Shown here piece after piece: positions 28,099 through 36,629 of a DNA stretch of 64,000 nucleotides. Made by a program: the position numbers and the translations under genes. Below the pieces are notes generated by a model that saw only the letters and a program-made list of their open reading frames with translations, was not told where the DNA came from and made no database searches. Every line of letters begins with the position of its first letter. Position 1 is the first letter of the stretch. Source of the DNA: Gp1-AA145 sp963757135 (GTDB taxonomy: Bacteria > Acidobacteriota > Terriglobia > Terriglobales > Acidobacteriaceae); NCBI GenBank assembly GCA_963757135.1, contig CAVWQE010000008.1, positions 496,001 through 560,000 of the forward strand, given 5' to 3'.

Positions 28099-28986
28099 AT
28101 GCAGCGACGGCCCACGCACGAACTACTGGACGATGACTCCGGTACTCCGAAGGAAGTTGCTGATTCGCTGCTCGACCTGCGCTGGTTCAACCGCTGGTTT
28201 GGAGGCATTGCCACTACCCGCGCCCTGATTCAGACGGTCGCCCGCAAGACCGGCAAATCAGAATTCTCCCTCCTGGAAGTTGCGGCCGGCGACGGTTCTT
28301 TAATGCAAGCCGTCTGCACCAGCTTGCAAAGCAACGGAGTCCGGTTGAACATAACCTTGTTAGACCGCGCTCCCTCGCACCTTCCCGCGCTTGCGACTTC
28401 AGATCACAACGGAAACTCCTCGGCCAGCCCGGCTAATGCTCGCGTGGGCCAAGATGCTCGTGTGGGTCGGACATTCTTGTCCGACGCCGTTGGTGTTGGG
28501 GTTGGGGCTCAAGATCAAAAGCAAGATCAAAATCAAAAGCGTCGGACAAGAATGTCCGACCCACACGAGCATCTTGGCCCACACGAGCCGAATGCTTTCA
28601 GCAGAGCCGTCGTTGCCGATGCTCTCAGCCTTCCGTTCCCCGACTCGGCTTTCGACCTGATTTCGTGCTCCCTCTTCGTCCACCACTTATCGCCGGATCA
28701 TGTCACGACGTTTGCCCGCGAAAGTCTCCGCGTATGCCGCCACGCTGTCCTGGTGCACGATTTGGTGCGCAGTCCTCTGCACCTGGCATTTGCTTACGCA
28801 GGGAAGCCGCTGTATCGCAGCCGTCTGACGCGCAATGATGCGCCGGCATCCGTGCGTCAGGCCTACACCATCGACGAGATGAAACAGTTTTTTCGCGCCG
28901 CAGGTGTGGCCAGCGTAGACGCGCAGACGCACTACTTTTATCGCATGGGCGTGATTGCCTGGAAGGGAAGCGACCCGCAGGCATGA
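28099..28986 (+). CDS. Class I SAM-dependent methyltransferase with an in-frame repeat insert
   Basis: 295 aa from ATG 28099; the frame is open from 28006, but that part lies in a repeat. The SAM motif I is SLLEVAAGDGSLM, motif II is ITLLDRAP, and motif III is AVVADALSLPFPDSAFDLISCSL. Residues about 114-163 are the translated 151-base palindromic insert, which lies between motif II and motif III. Its stop overlaps the start of the FAD-dependent reductase (ATGA). Such methyltransferase/reductase pairs often sit with a type III polyketide synthase in other bacteria, but none is seen here. Confidence 0.88.
   Translation: MQRRPTHELLDDDSGTPKEVADSLLDLRWFNRWFGGIATTRALIQTVARKTGKSEFSLLEVAAGDGSLMQAVCTSLQSNGVRLNITLLDRAPSHLPALATSDHNGNSSASPANARVGQDARVGRTFLSDAVGVGVGAQDQKQDQNQKRRTRMSDPHEHLGPHEPNAFSRAVVADALSLPFPDSAFDLISCSLFVHHLSPDHVTTFARESLRVCRHAVLVHDLVRSPLHLAFAYAGKPLYRSRLTRNDAPASVRQAYTIDEMKQFFRAAGVASVDAQTHYFYRMGVIAWKGSDPQA
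28438..28588. repeat. 50-bp inverted repeat inserted in frame in a methyltransferase gene
   Basis: Two 50-base arms (28438-28487 and 28539-28588) are inverted with a single mismatch and are separated by 51 bases. Each arm holds its own inner hairpin, GTCGGACA-TTCT-TGTCCGAC. The spacer contains short AAGATCAAAA-type repeats that encode a Gln/Asp/Lys run. The element is translated (RVGRTFLSDA ... RRTRMSDPHEHLG) without breaking the frame. The near-perfect arms suggest recent arrival or active maintenance. Confidence 0.9.
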
Positions 28987-30086
28987 TTTATGACCTGATT
29001 GTAATCGGGGGCGGGCCCGCCGGTTGCGCAGCCGCGATTTCGAGGGCGCGAGGGGGTGCAGGTGTCCTGCTGCTGGAGCGAGGGCATTTTCCTCGACATA
29101 AAGTCTGCGGCGAGTTTGTTTCAGCGGAGTCACTCGAACTTCTCGAGACTCTACTAGCAGCCGATTTTCGCACGTTAATGACAACCGCGCCGCGTATCTC
29201 GACCGGTCGAATCTTTGCCGACGGAGCGGAGATTCCGGCCGAGATCAATCCTCCCGCAGCAAGCATTGCCCGCTATGATCTCGATGCTGCGTTGTGGAAC
29301 TCCGCGATTCAGAGCGGAGTAGACGCGTTAGAAGACTGCACGGTGAAGTCGGTGGCGCGCAGTGGTCCCCGACTCTTCCAAGTGGCGACACAATCGGGCG
29401 CATTCGAAGCCCGAGCCCTGGTCAACGCCACCGGCCGCTGGTCTTTCCTTACCGCCCCATCCACCCGCGCGCGTGCCGCGAATAGCCGCTGGATTGGAGT
29501 AAAGGCCCATTTTCGCGAAGCAGCCGCGGCGGCATCGGTGGACCTGTACTTTTTCCCTGGAGGATATTGCGGAGTACAACCGGTCAGTGCACCGGTGAAG
29601 GGATCGAAAGGGATTATCAACGCATGCGCCATGGTGAAAGCCGATGTCGCCACCGACCTGGCCAAGATTTTTCGATGTCATCCGGCTTTATACGCGCGCA
29701 GCCGGAATTGGGAGCCCGTCATGCAGCCGGTCAGCACCTCGCCGCTGATTTTTCACGAACCGGAGCCTGTGCAGGGTGACATCTTGCAAGCTGGCGACTC
29801 GGCCACTTTCGTGGATCCCTTCATCGGTGACGGCATCTCACTCGCCCTGCGAAGCGGCACACTGGCGGCAGAGTGCCTTGGCCCGCTCTTCACCGGCGAA
29901 TGCACTCTCAAAATGGCGGCCGCAGAATATGCCAGCCAATATCGCCGCCAGTTTGCACCGGTGTTTCGAGCCTCGTCCCACCTGCGTAACTTCCTTAAGC
30001 TTCCCGGCCTGGTGCGCCGTCCCGTGATGTCAATTCTCCAGAGAACGCCGGCGATTACGCGGCACTTGGTCAGAATGACCCGCTAG
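28983..30086 (+). CDS. FAD-dependent oxidoreductase, geranylgeranyl-reductase-like
   Basis: 367 aa. It begins YDLIVIGGGPAGCAAAISRA (FAD dinucleotide motif). It continues with FPRHKVCGEFVSAESLELL, typical of the geranylgeranyl reductase / tryptophan-halogenase-like branch. The second FAD motif is AGDSATFVDPFIGDGISLAL. In related clusters these enzymes oxidise or reduce polyketide or isoprenoid products. The ATG overlaps the methyltransferase stop, so the two are coupled. Confidence 0.9.
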   Translation: MIYDLIVIGGGPAGCAAAISRARGGAGVLLLERGHFPRHKVCGEFVSAESLELLETLLAADFRTLMTTAPRISTGRIFADGAEIPAEINPPAASIARYDLDAALWNSAIQSGVDALEDCTVKSVARSGPRLFQVATQSGAFEARALVNATGRWSFLTAPSTRARAANSRWIGVKAHFREAAAAASVDLYFFPGGYCGVQPVSAPVKGSKGIINACAMVKADVATDLAKIFRCHPALYARSRNWEPVMQPVSTSPLIFHEPEPVQGDILQAGDSATFVDPFIGDGISLALRSGTLAAECLGPLFTGECTLKMAAAEYASQYRRQFAPVFRASSHLRNFLKLPGLVRRPVMSILQRTPAITRHLVRMTR

Positions 30087-30102
30087 CGGATAGCGGCAAA
30101 TT

Positions 30103-30771
30103 TCAACGAATCACCAGCACTTCGCGGATATTGTCGCGGGAGAGAAAGAATTTGATCGATGCGAAGTCGCGAAACAAAGTCTCGATGTGGCGATTATTGA
30201 AGACGCGTTGCAGAGCACGCGGCTTTGCCGCTGCGGGACTCCGGGGATCACGTTTGGCATTCAAGGTGTGCATTTCGAGGTCGGCGCCTTCGGTCAGGTG
30301 ATAACGGAAATAGGGTGCGTCCGGGCCTGCCTCACGGGTGTGAAAGAATGCCAGCAACTGCCCGCCGGGTTTCATCATTGACCACAGGCGTCCGATAACC
30401 GGCTTCACCAGGCCCTCGTCCATGTAGTCGGCCAGGTTCCAGCAAAACACGATATCGAAGTGAGCGTTTGGATAAGCAAGGTTCTCTTCCAGAAATTTCT
30501 TGCTGTCCACTACAAGTTGGCCTTGCTCGCCTTTGACCATCAATTCCGGATCGGTCGAAGCCTCCAGCAGATCCTGGCTATAGATTCGATGTCCGCGCTG
30601 GGTGAAGAAGCGAATATTGCTGGCAGAGGTCGCCCCGATATCGAACACACAAAGCGGATCTTCGGATTTGAAGATGCGCGAGAGTTCGGCCATGGCGCTC
30701 GACCGGCGGCTCATGCGCTGTGGAGTTTTCGGCGCCGGCGGCTCTGCCGGCGTGCTGCGAAAGAATTTCAT
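30103..30771 (-). CDS. SAM-dependent methyltransferase
   Basis: 222 aa from ATG 30771. The frame runs back another 20 codons, but that stretch is repeat-derived and lacks a ribosome site. Motif I is CVFDIGATSASNIRFF, and the motif III region is FDIVFCWNLADYMDE...RLWSMMKPGGQLLAFF. The cysteine-free N-terminus is Pro-rich. The family match is general and the substrate is unknown. It converges with the FAD oxidoreductase with 16 bases between them. Confidence 0.8.
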   Translation of the reverse strand: MKFFRSTPAEPPAPKTPQRMSRRSSAMAELSRIFKSEDPLCVFDIGATSASNIRFFTQRGHRIYSQDLLEASTDPELMVKGEQGQLVVDSKKFLEENLAYPNAHFDIVFCWNLADYMDEGLVKPVIGRLWSMMKPGGQLLAFFHTREAGPDAPYFRYHLTEGADLEMHTLNAKRDPRSPAAAKPRALQRVFNNRHIETLFRDFASIKFFLSRDNIREVLVIR

Positions 30772-30778
30772 GAGAATT

Positions 30779-30795
30779 GCGGACTTGCAGTCGGC
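30779..30795. repeat. Small palindromic repeat just upstream of a methyltransferase start
   Basis: GCGGACTTGCAGTCGGC is a near-perfect inverted repeat (7-bp arms with one mismatch). Read on the minus strand with its surroundings it gives NPADCKSAI in the frame of the adjacent gene. I recall this ADCKSA pattern as a recurrent translated repeat in acidobacterial and verrucomicrobial genomes. No second copy lies in the window. Confidence 0.4.
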
Positions 30796-30886
30796 GGGAT
30801 TTCCGGCCGCTGCATTCCCAACGGGTACCAATCGCTGGGAAAATAACTATAGCCCACTATAAATGCTGTGCGCCGCAAAGGCCAGA

Positions 30887-31312
30887 TCACTTGGTTTGTT
30901 CGGAGGCTGGTACTGTCGTAACCGGCGCCCCAGTGGACGCCGAGGCCGCTACCGCAGCCGCGCTCGGTTGAGGCTTGCTTTCTGGCACTATTTCCAGTTT
31001 GCCTTTGAAAAAGGCGCCTTCCTCGATGGCGATCCGTCGCGACTGGACATCGCCATTTACCACTGCGGTCTTGCGAAATTCACTGCGCTCGCTGGCTTGA
31101 ATGTTGCCGTCGAGCGATCCGCCAATGTTCACATTTTTGGCCGTTATATTGGCGCGCACGCGTCCATTTGGCCCGATAGTCAGGCTGTTACCGGAGAGCT
31201 GAATACTACCCTCGACCTGGCCGTCCACGTAAATATCCTCGCTTCCGGAGAGCTCTCCTTTGATGCAGACCGACTTCCCAATGTGAGCGAATTCTGACGA
31301 TGTCAAACTCAT
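30887..31312 (-). CDS. Bactofilin (polymer-forming cytoskeletal protein)
   Basis: 141 aa. The central region (about 10-110) is the DUF583 right-handed beta-helix, with repeated hydrophobic/Gly strands such as IGKSVCIKGELSGSEDIYVDG and LTIGPNGRVRANITAKNVNIGGSLDGNIQA. Short flexible ends flank it, and the C-terminus is Ala/Ser/Pro-rich. Bactofilins self-assemble into filaments that position cell-wall enzymes or chromosomes. The gene stands alone. Confidence 0.92.
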   Translation of the reverse strand: MSLTSSEFAHIGKSVCIKGELSGSEDIYVDGQVEGSIQLSGNSLTIGPNGRVRANITAKNVNIGGSLDGNIQASERSEFRKTAVVNGDVQSRRIAIEEGAFFKGKLEIVPESKPQPSAAAVAASASTGAPVTTVPASEQTK

Positions 31313-31494
31313 GGATTGCCTCCGCGAGGGCCGCTACTGCTAATGACAAAGGATTGTAAACCATCTTCCGCCCGATCAAGCCTATTACTTGAGCGCGGTG
31401 AGACATGCGTGCTGTGATTCACTGAATGGCCTGAGTCTAAAACTGAGCACCAGCAAAAATAGCAGAGCTCCGGCTTCGGACTAGAATGGCCTGA

Positions 31495-32412
31495 GTGACA
31501 ACTCGAAATATCCTGTTACTGGGGTACATTTCGACCCTGGCCTCATTCGCGGTCGCTCCGCCGGCAGTCGGCAGAGATAATCCGCGCCTCCCGCCTGCGG
31601 AGCTGGTTCGGCAAGCGGTCCAGAATGAAGCCTCTGCCAATGGGCAGCATTTCATGTTCAGAGATGAGAGAAGGACCCCGCATATTTCCGAGACGAAGTT
31701 GGTTGTTGAGGCGCGAGACGCCACCGCCGGAATCATCATTTTGAAAGACGGCCATCCGCTAAGCCCACAGGAGCAACAGGCCGAGCAGGCGCGTCTGGAA
31801 AATTATGTTCGAAATCCGGACGAGCTCAATCACAAGCGCAAACAGGAGAAAGAAGACACTGACCGGACCCTGCGAATTCTCAAGGCATTGCCCGATGCCT
31901 TCCTGTACCAGGCTGACGGAACGCAGGAGGGAAGCATCGGCGTTGGACGTCCGGGAGATCGGCTGGTGCGCTTGAAGTTCAGGCCCAACCCAGCCTACGA
32001 TCCGCCAACTCGAGTGGAGCAGGTATTGACTGGAATGGCGGGAACATTGTTGGTGGACGCCAACGAGAAGCGGATCGCGGAAATAAATGGAACGCTGGAA
32101 AAGGACGTGGGCTTCGGATGGGGCATTCTAGGCCATCTCGATAGCGGTGGCCGTTTTGTCGTGCAGCAGGCAGACGTTGGAAATAAGCAATGGGAGCTGA
32201 CGCGAATGGAACTGGCATTTACCGGAAAGATTCTGCTGTTCAAGAAACTGAACATTCGTTCCAGTGATATTTTCTCCGGATTTCGCCCAGTCCCGAAGGA
32301 CTTGAGCTTCGCGCAAGCAGTTGAATTGCTAAAGAAAGAGGCGGCTCGGATCAGGCCGATCGTCAATGGCGACAATTCATCTGGAGAGAGATCACGGACG
32401 GACGGTGGGTAG
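31495..32412 (+). CDS. Secreted protein of unknown function
   Basis: 305 aa from a GTG. A signal peptide is likely (LLLGYISTLASFAVAPPAVG). The middle contains an acidic/basic helical segment (HKRKQEKEDTDRTLRILKALPDAF). Several beta-strand pairs follow (DRLVRLKFRPNP, GTLLVDANEKRIAEINGTL, GGRFVVQQADVGNKQWELTRMEL) in the style of a LolA/LppX-like half-barrel. I do not recognise the family; a periplasmic lipid- or sensor-type half-barrel is only a guess. The gene stands alone between bactofilin and menC. Confidence 0.7.
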   Translation: MTTRNILLLGYISTLASFAVAPPAVGRDNPRLPPAELVRQAVQNEASANGQHFMFRDERRTPHISETKLVVEARDATAGIIILKDGHPLSPQEQQAEQARLENYVRNPDELNHKRKQEKEDTDRTLRILKALPDAFLYQADGTQEGSIGVGRPGDRLVRLKFRPNPAYDPPTRVEQVLTGMAGTLLVDANEKRIAEINGTLEKDVGFGWGILGHLDSGGRFVVQQADVGNKQWELTRMELAFTGKILLFKKLNIRSSDIFSGFRPVPKDLSFAQAVELLKKEAARIRPIVNGDNSSGERSRTDGG

Positions 32413-32430
32413 GCCGCAAAACCAGGCTCG

Positions 32431-33555
32431 CTAGGCGGAGACGGCCTGTCCGCGGACGACGTCTTTCCGGACCGTCAACTTTTCAATCAGGTCTTTTTTG
32501 ACCTCGTAACCCGTTCCTGGCGCGCCGCTGACACCGATCGTTCCACGAGGGGTGACCTGGATTTCCGGTTCAACAATGTCTTCGGTCCAATAACGCTGCG
32601 AAGCAGAAACGTCGCCCGGAAGAAGGAAGTTCGGCAAGGTTGAAAGCGCAACGTTGTGAGCACGTCCGATTCCGGTCTCCAGCATGCCGCCGCACCACAC
32701 CGGGATGTTGCGCCGCTGGCAGGCATTGTGGACCGCAATGGCTTCGCTGAAGCCGCCGACGCGCCCGACTTTGATGTTGATGATGCGGCAGGCTTCGATT
32801 TCGATTGCAGATTCCGCATCGCGGGCGCTGCGAATGGATTCGTCGAGGCAGATCGAGGTTTTCAATTCGCGCTGCAGTTTGGCATGTTGGACGATATCGT
32901 CGTCCCAATAAGGCTGCTCGATCATCAGTAGATTGAAATCGTCGAACCGGCGCAGGCGTTCAAGATCGCTCGGGCGATAGGCCGAGTTGGCATCGCAACT
33001 GAGAAGGATATCCGGCCAGCGTTGGCGCACTTTTGCCAGCACTTCGATGTCCCAGCCCGGCTTCACCTTTACCTTGATGCGCTGATAACCCGCGGCAAGC
33101 TCCGTCTCGATTTTTTCCAGCAACTGATCGTGCGAATTCTGAATGCCGATGGAAACTCCGCATGCGATCTCTTTTCGCGTGCCTCCAAGCAACTGCCAGA
33201 GCGGAAGGTTTTTCTGCTTGGCTTCAGCATCCCACAGGGCATTTTCGATCGCTGCTTTAGCCATGTTGTGGCCGCGCACGCGTGCGAGCAGGGCGGCGGC
33301 ATCGCCCGCGCGGCTAAGCTCCGTGCCCATCAATGTGGGAGCAAGAAAATCACGCAGTGTCGCCCATGCGGTTTCAATCCATTCATAGCTGAAAAACGGG
33401 CCTTCGCTGGCCACACATTCCGACCAGCCCTCAACCCCATCGCAGACAGCAGTCAGCAGCAGCACGCGCCTACTCTCGGTTCGGCCAAAACTGGTTTCGA
33501 AAAAATGCTTTAGGGGAAGATGCAGCTCGCGCAGCGTGATGGATTCGATTCTCAT
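32431..33555 (-). CDS. menC: o-Succinylbenzoate synthase (MenC), enolase superfamily
   Basis: 374 aa from ATG 33555; the frame continues upstream through the mazG 3' end, so the ATG overlapping the mazG stop is preferred. Enolase-superfamily residues are in KVKVKPG (Lys base), SCDANSAY (metal Asp), IEQPY (metal Glu), CLDESI (metal Asp) and NIKVGRVGG (second Lys). The N-terminus IESITLRELHLPLKHFFETSFG fits the Bacillus-type MenC/NAAAR subgroup. OSBS activity is favoured over N-acylamino-acid racemase because menG is also in the window, but both remain possible. Confidence 0.88.
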   Translation of the reverse strand: MRIESITLRELHLPLKHFFETSFGRTESRRVLLLTAVCDGVEGWSECVASEGPFFSYEWIETAWATLRDFLAPTLMGTELSRAGDAAALLARVRGHNMAKAAIENALWDAEAKQKNLPLWQLLGGTRKEIACGVSIGIQNSHDQLLEKIETELAAGYQRIKVKVKPGWDIEVLAKVRQRWPDILLSCDANSAYRPSDLERLRRFDDFNLLMIEQPYWDDDIVQHAKLQRELKTSICLDESIRSARDAESAIEIEACRIINIKVGRVGGFSEAIAVHNACQRRNIPVWCGGMLETGIGRAHNVALSTLPNFLLPGDVSASQRYWTEDIVEPEIQVTPRGTIGVSGAPGTGYEVKKDLIEKLTVRKDVVRGQAVSA

Positions 33556-34484
33556 TGATTGTGAGCCGCTGGTGCAGGGGTTTGCTCGTGTTCTTTGGCT
33601 TTCTGCCACAGTGACTCCAGTTCCTCCATGCTCGCATCTTGCGGTGCAAGGCCAGAGACTCGCAACTGCTCTTCCATCCACTGGAAGCGACGCCTGAATT
33701 TCCGGTTGGCCTTCTTCAGCGCTGATTCGGAATCGAGGGAAAGATAGCGGGCAATGTTCACCAACACGAAAAATAGGTCGCCGACTTCCTCTTCAAGCCT
33801 GTGGCGGAGTTGCTCCGGAACCTGCGGTTTGCCTGATCCCGCGACGCTTTCTGTCGATGAGATCGTTGGCGTGGGTATCCGCTTCAATTCGTCCTGCAAC
33901 TCACGTGTTTCCTCAGACAGCTTGTCAAACAATCCGCCGATCTCCGGCCAGTCGAATCCTATGCGCGCCGCACGGGAGCTGAGTTTGTGAGCTTCGAGCA
34001 GGGCTGGCATGGCGGATGAGACTCCAGCCAGCAGAGACTCCTGATTCTCCGCGCCCGGAGACTTGCCGGCGTCAGCCCCGAGTCTCGCCTTCTTTTCTTC
34101 CGCTTTGAGGGCTTCCCAGTTGCGCAGAACTTCGGCAGACGTTTCGGCAGTCACATCGCCGAACACATGCGGATGGCGGTTAATGAGCTTGTTCGACAGC
34201 CGGTCAAGAACATCGTCAATCGAAAAGCGGTTCTCTTCCTGCGCCATCTGGGAATAGAAAAGAACTTGCAGCAGCAGATCGCCCAGTTCGCCGGGCAATT
34301 CATGCCAATCGCGATTGTCTATGGCTTCGAGGACTTCGTACGTCTCTTCTACCGTGTAGGGCTTGATGGAGTCGAAGCTCTGCTCGCGGTCCCACGGACA
34401 GCCGTCAGGCCCGCGCAATCGCGCCATGATCGCGACTGCACGTTCGAATCGCTCTCCAGTGGTGGGCATAGAGTCAGGGTGCAT
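33552..34484 (-). CDS. mazG: Nucleoside triphosphate pyrophosphohydrolase MazG
   Basis: 310 aa. It has two MazG helical domains. The first has RLRGPDGCPWDREQSFDSIKPYTVEETYEVLEAI and ELPGELGDLLLQVLF (the EE...ELxD metal site); the second has LEEEVGDLFFVLVNIARY. MazG hydrolyses noncanonical or stress-related NTPs to NMPs. A stretch of about 25 residues rich in Pro/Ser/Thr before LEEEVGD is longer than usual. The stop overlaps the menC start (ATGA-type), so the two are cotranscribed. Confidence 0.93.
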   Translation of the reverse strand: MHPDSMPTTGERFERAVAIMARLRGPDGCPWDREQSFDSIKPYTVEETYEVLEAIDNRDWHELPGELGDLLLQVLFYSQMAQEENRFSIDDVLDRLSNKLINRHPHVFGDVTAETSAEVLRNWEALKAEEKKARLGADAGKSPGAENQESLLAGVSSAMPALLEAHKLSSRAARIGFDWPEIGGLFDKLSEETRELQDELKRIPTPTISSTESVAGSGKPQVPEQLRHRLEEEVGDLFFVLVNIARYLSLDSESALKKANRKFRRRFQWMEEQLRVSGLAPQDASMEELESLWQKAKEHEQTPAPAAHNQ

Positions 34485-34518
34485 TTCGTCGTGCTTGTTC
34501 AGTTATGCCAAATACGGC

Positions 34519-34549
34519 AACCACGAAGGGCACGAAGGTACACGAAGGA
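34519..34549. repeat. CACGAAGG repeat fragment
   Basis: A 31-base stretch built of CACGAAGG-type units (ACCACGAAGGGCACGAAGG then TACACGAAGGA) lies in the short gap between mazG and glgB. Translated it gives the NHEGHEGTRR pattern that I recall from planctomycete and verrucomicrobial genomes. Only one arm is present here; no inverted partner lies nearby. Confidence 0.6.
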
Positions 34550-34567
34550 AACTCGATCGATCTTGAT

Positions 34568-36499
34568 TTATCCGGCCTTGAAAAACAAAATCCCCAGCGG
34601 CGGCAGCGTCAGCGACAGCGAATAGGGACGGCCGTGCGTGGGCACTTCATCGGCGTTTACTCCGCCCATATTTCCCATGCCGCTGCCGGCATACTCGGCA
34701 GCATCGCTGTTCAGCAGTTCGCGCCAGTAACCTCCGGTAGGGACGCCGATTCTGTAATTCTCTCGCGGCACCGGAGTGAAATTGCAAACAACCAGAATCA
34801 TGTCCTGCGGACGGCGTCCTTTGCGGAGAAGTGATATCACACTCGCGGCTGTGTCGTTGCAGTCTACCCACTCGAAGCCTGACGGATCGTTCTCGATTTC
34901 GTGCAGCGCCGGCTGCTCGCGATAGGCGCGGTTCAATTGAGTCACCCATTTCTGTACGCCTGAATGCACGGGATATTGCAAGACGTGCCACTCCAGGCTC
35001 ATGTCGTGTCCCCATTCACGCACCTGGCCGAACTCGTCGCCCATAAAGAGCAATTTTTTTCCTGGCTGCGCAAACATGTAGCCGTAGAGCAGGCGCAGGT
35101 TGGCGAATTTCTGCCACTCATCTCCCGGCATCTTGCCGACAATCGAACCTTTGCCGTGCACTACCTCGTCGTGCGAGAGCGGCAGCACAAAGTTTTCGGT
35201 GAAACCGTACAGCATGCGAAAGGTAAGCATGCTGTGATGGAACTGGCGGTGAATGGGCTCATGTGAGAAATACGCCAGCGTATCGTGCATCCATCCCATG
35301 TCCCACTTCAATCCAAAACCCAGGCCACCCAGATACACCGGCTTCGAAACCATCGGCCACGCCGTCGATTCCTCGGCATAGGTCTGAATCCCCGGGTACT
35401 CCTTATAGGCCTCGAGGTTTAGCTGGCGCAGAAATTCGATCGCGTCGAGATTTTCGCGGCCGCCGTATTTGTTGGGAATCCATTCGTGGTCGCGGCGGGA
35501 ATAATCGAGATACAGCATTGAAGCCACGGCGTCCACACGCAAACCGTCCACGTGATACTTATCCAGCCAGAACATGGCGCTCGACAGCAGAAAGCTGCGC
35601 ACCTCGTTGCGGCCGTAGTTGTAAATGTAAGTGTTCCAGTCGGGATGAAACCCCAGGCGCCAATCGGCATGCTCAAACAAATGCGTGCCGTCGAAATAGG
35701 CGAGTCCGTGGGCATCGGAAGGGAAGTGCGACGGCACCCAGTCGAGGATCACTCCAATCCCGCGCTGGTGCAGGTAGTCGATGAAGTACATGAAATCCTG
35801 AGGCGTGCCGTAACGTGACGTCGGAGCGAAATAGCCTGTCGTCTGATATCCCCATGAGGCGTAGAAGGGGTGCTCCATAATGGGCAGCAGCTCAACGTGA
35901 GTGAACTGCATCCGCTCGACGTAGTCGGCAAGTTTGGGCGCAACTTCCCGATAAGTCAGCGACCGGTCGTGCTCCTCCGGAACTCGCATCCAAGAACCCA
36001 TGTGGACTTCGTAAATCGAAATCGGGTCGTGCAATGACTGCCGTCCAGCGCGCGCCTTCATCCAGGCTTCGTCAGACCACTGATATTCCAAGTCCCAGAC
36101 CACTGATGCTGTTCTCGGCGGCTTTTCATGATAGATGCCGAAAGGATCAGCTTTATCCGCGACGTGCCCGTGGTTGTTGGAAACAATGTGGTATTTGTAC
36201 AGAGCGCCTTTACCGACCGACGGAACGAATCCTTCCCATATCCCCGAACTGCCGCGTGGTTCGAGCGAGTGCGCGTTGTTGCTCCAATCGTTAAAACTTC
36301 CGACAACCGAAACTTTTTGCGCGTTCGGCGCCCACACGCTGAAGTTGGCTCCGGCCTCGCCGCCCACCATTGCCAGGCGAGCCCCAAGCTGGTTGTAGGC
36401 CCGGTAATTCCGCCCTTCGTTGAACAGATAGAGATCGTCCTGCGATAGCAGGCTGGCATCGTGGCGGACCGACGCGAGAGTGAGGTTCTTGGAAGTCAT
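34568..36499 (-). CDS. glgB: 1,4-alpha-glucan branching enzyme
   Basis: 643 aa, slightly shorter than the E. coli enzyme. An N-terminal CBM48 domain (FSVWAPNAQKVSVVGSFNDW) leads into a GH13 barrel. The GH13 regions are present: VELLPIMEHP, GLRVDAVAS with the nucleophile Asp, YAEEST with the acid/base Glu, and LPLSHDEVVHGK with the third acid. The C-terminal all-beta domain ends PLGILFFKAG. It makes alpha-1,6 branches in glycogen. It is divergent from the GH57 gene (130-base spacer), consistent with a glycogen/maltodextrin locus. Confidence 0.97.
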   Translation of the reverse strand: MTSKNLTLASVRHDASLLSQDDLYLFNEGRNYRAYNQLGARLAMVGGEAGANFSVWAPNAQKVSVVGSFNDWSNNAHSLEPRGSSGIWEGFVPSVGKGALYKYHIVSNNHGHVADKADPFGIYHEKPPRTASVVWDLEYQWSDEAWMKARAGRQSLHDPISIYEVHMGSWMRVPEEHDRSLTYREVAPKLADYVERMQFTHVELLPIMEHPFYASWGYQTTGYFAPTSRYGTPQDFMYFIDYLHQRGIGVILDWVPSHFPSDAHGLAYFDGTHLFEHADWRLGFHPDWNTYIYNYGRNEVRSFLLSSAMFWLDKYHVDGLRVDAVASMLYLDYSRRDHEWIPNKYGGRENLDAIEFLRQLNLEAYKEYPGIQTYAEESTAWPMVSKPVYLGGLGFGLKWDMGWMHDTLAYFSHEPIHRQFHHSMLTFRMLYGFTENFVLPLSHDEVVHGKGSIVGKMPGDEWQKFANLRLLYGYMFAQPGKKLLFMGDEFGQVREWGHDMSLEWHVLQYPVHSGVQKWVTQLNRAYREQPALHEIENDPSGFEWVDCNDTAASVISLLRKGRRPQDMILVVCNFTPVPRENYRIGVPTGGYWRELLNSDAAEYAGSGMGNMGGVNADEVPTHGRPYSLSLTLPPLGILFFKAG

Positions 36500-36629
36500 C
36501 CTGTCGAGATTAGCATTTAGTAATCAGATTTAGTACGACCTTCCGACGCTGAATGCGGGCTGCTGACGGATCTTTCGCACATGCTAGACTGCATACAAAT
36601 CTCATTGTAATCAGGAAACTCGCCTGCCC

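Noticed and set aside
31423..31496. Direct repeat GAATGGCCTGAGT (two copies) before the 31495 gene
   Set aside because: Only 13 bases and two copies. Possibly chance; no function can be supported.
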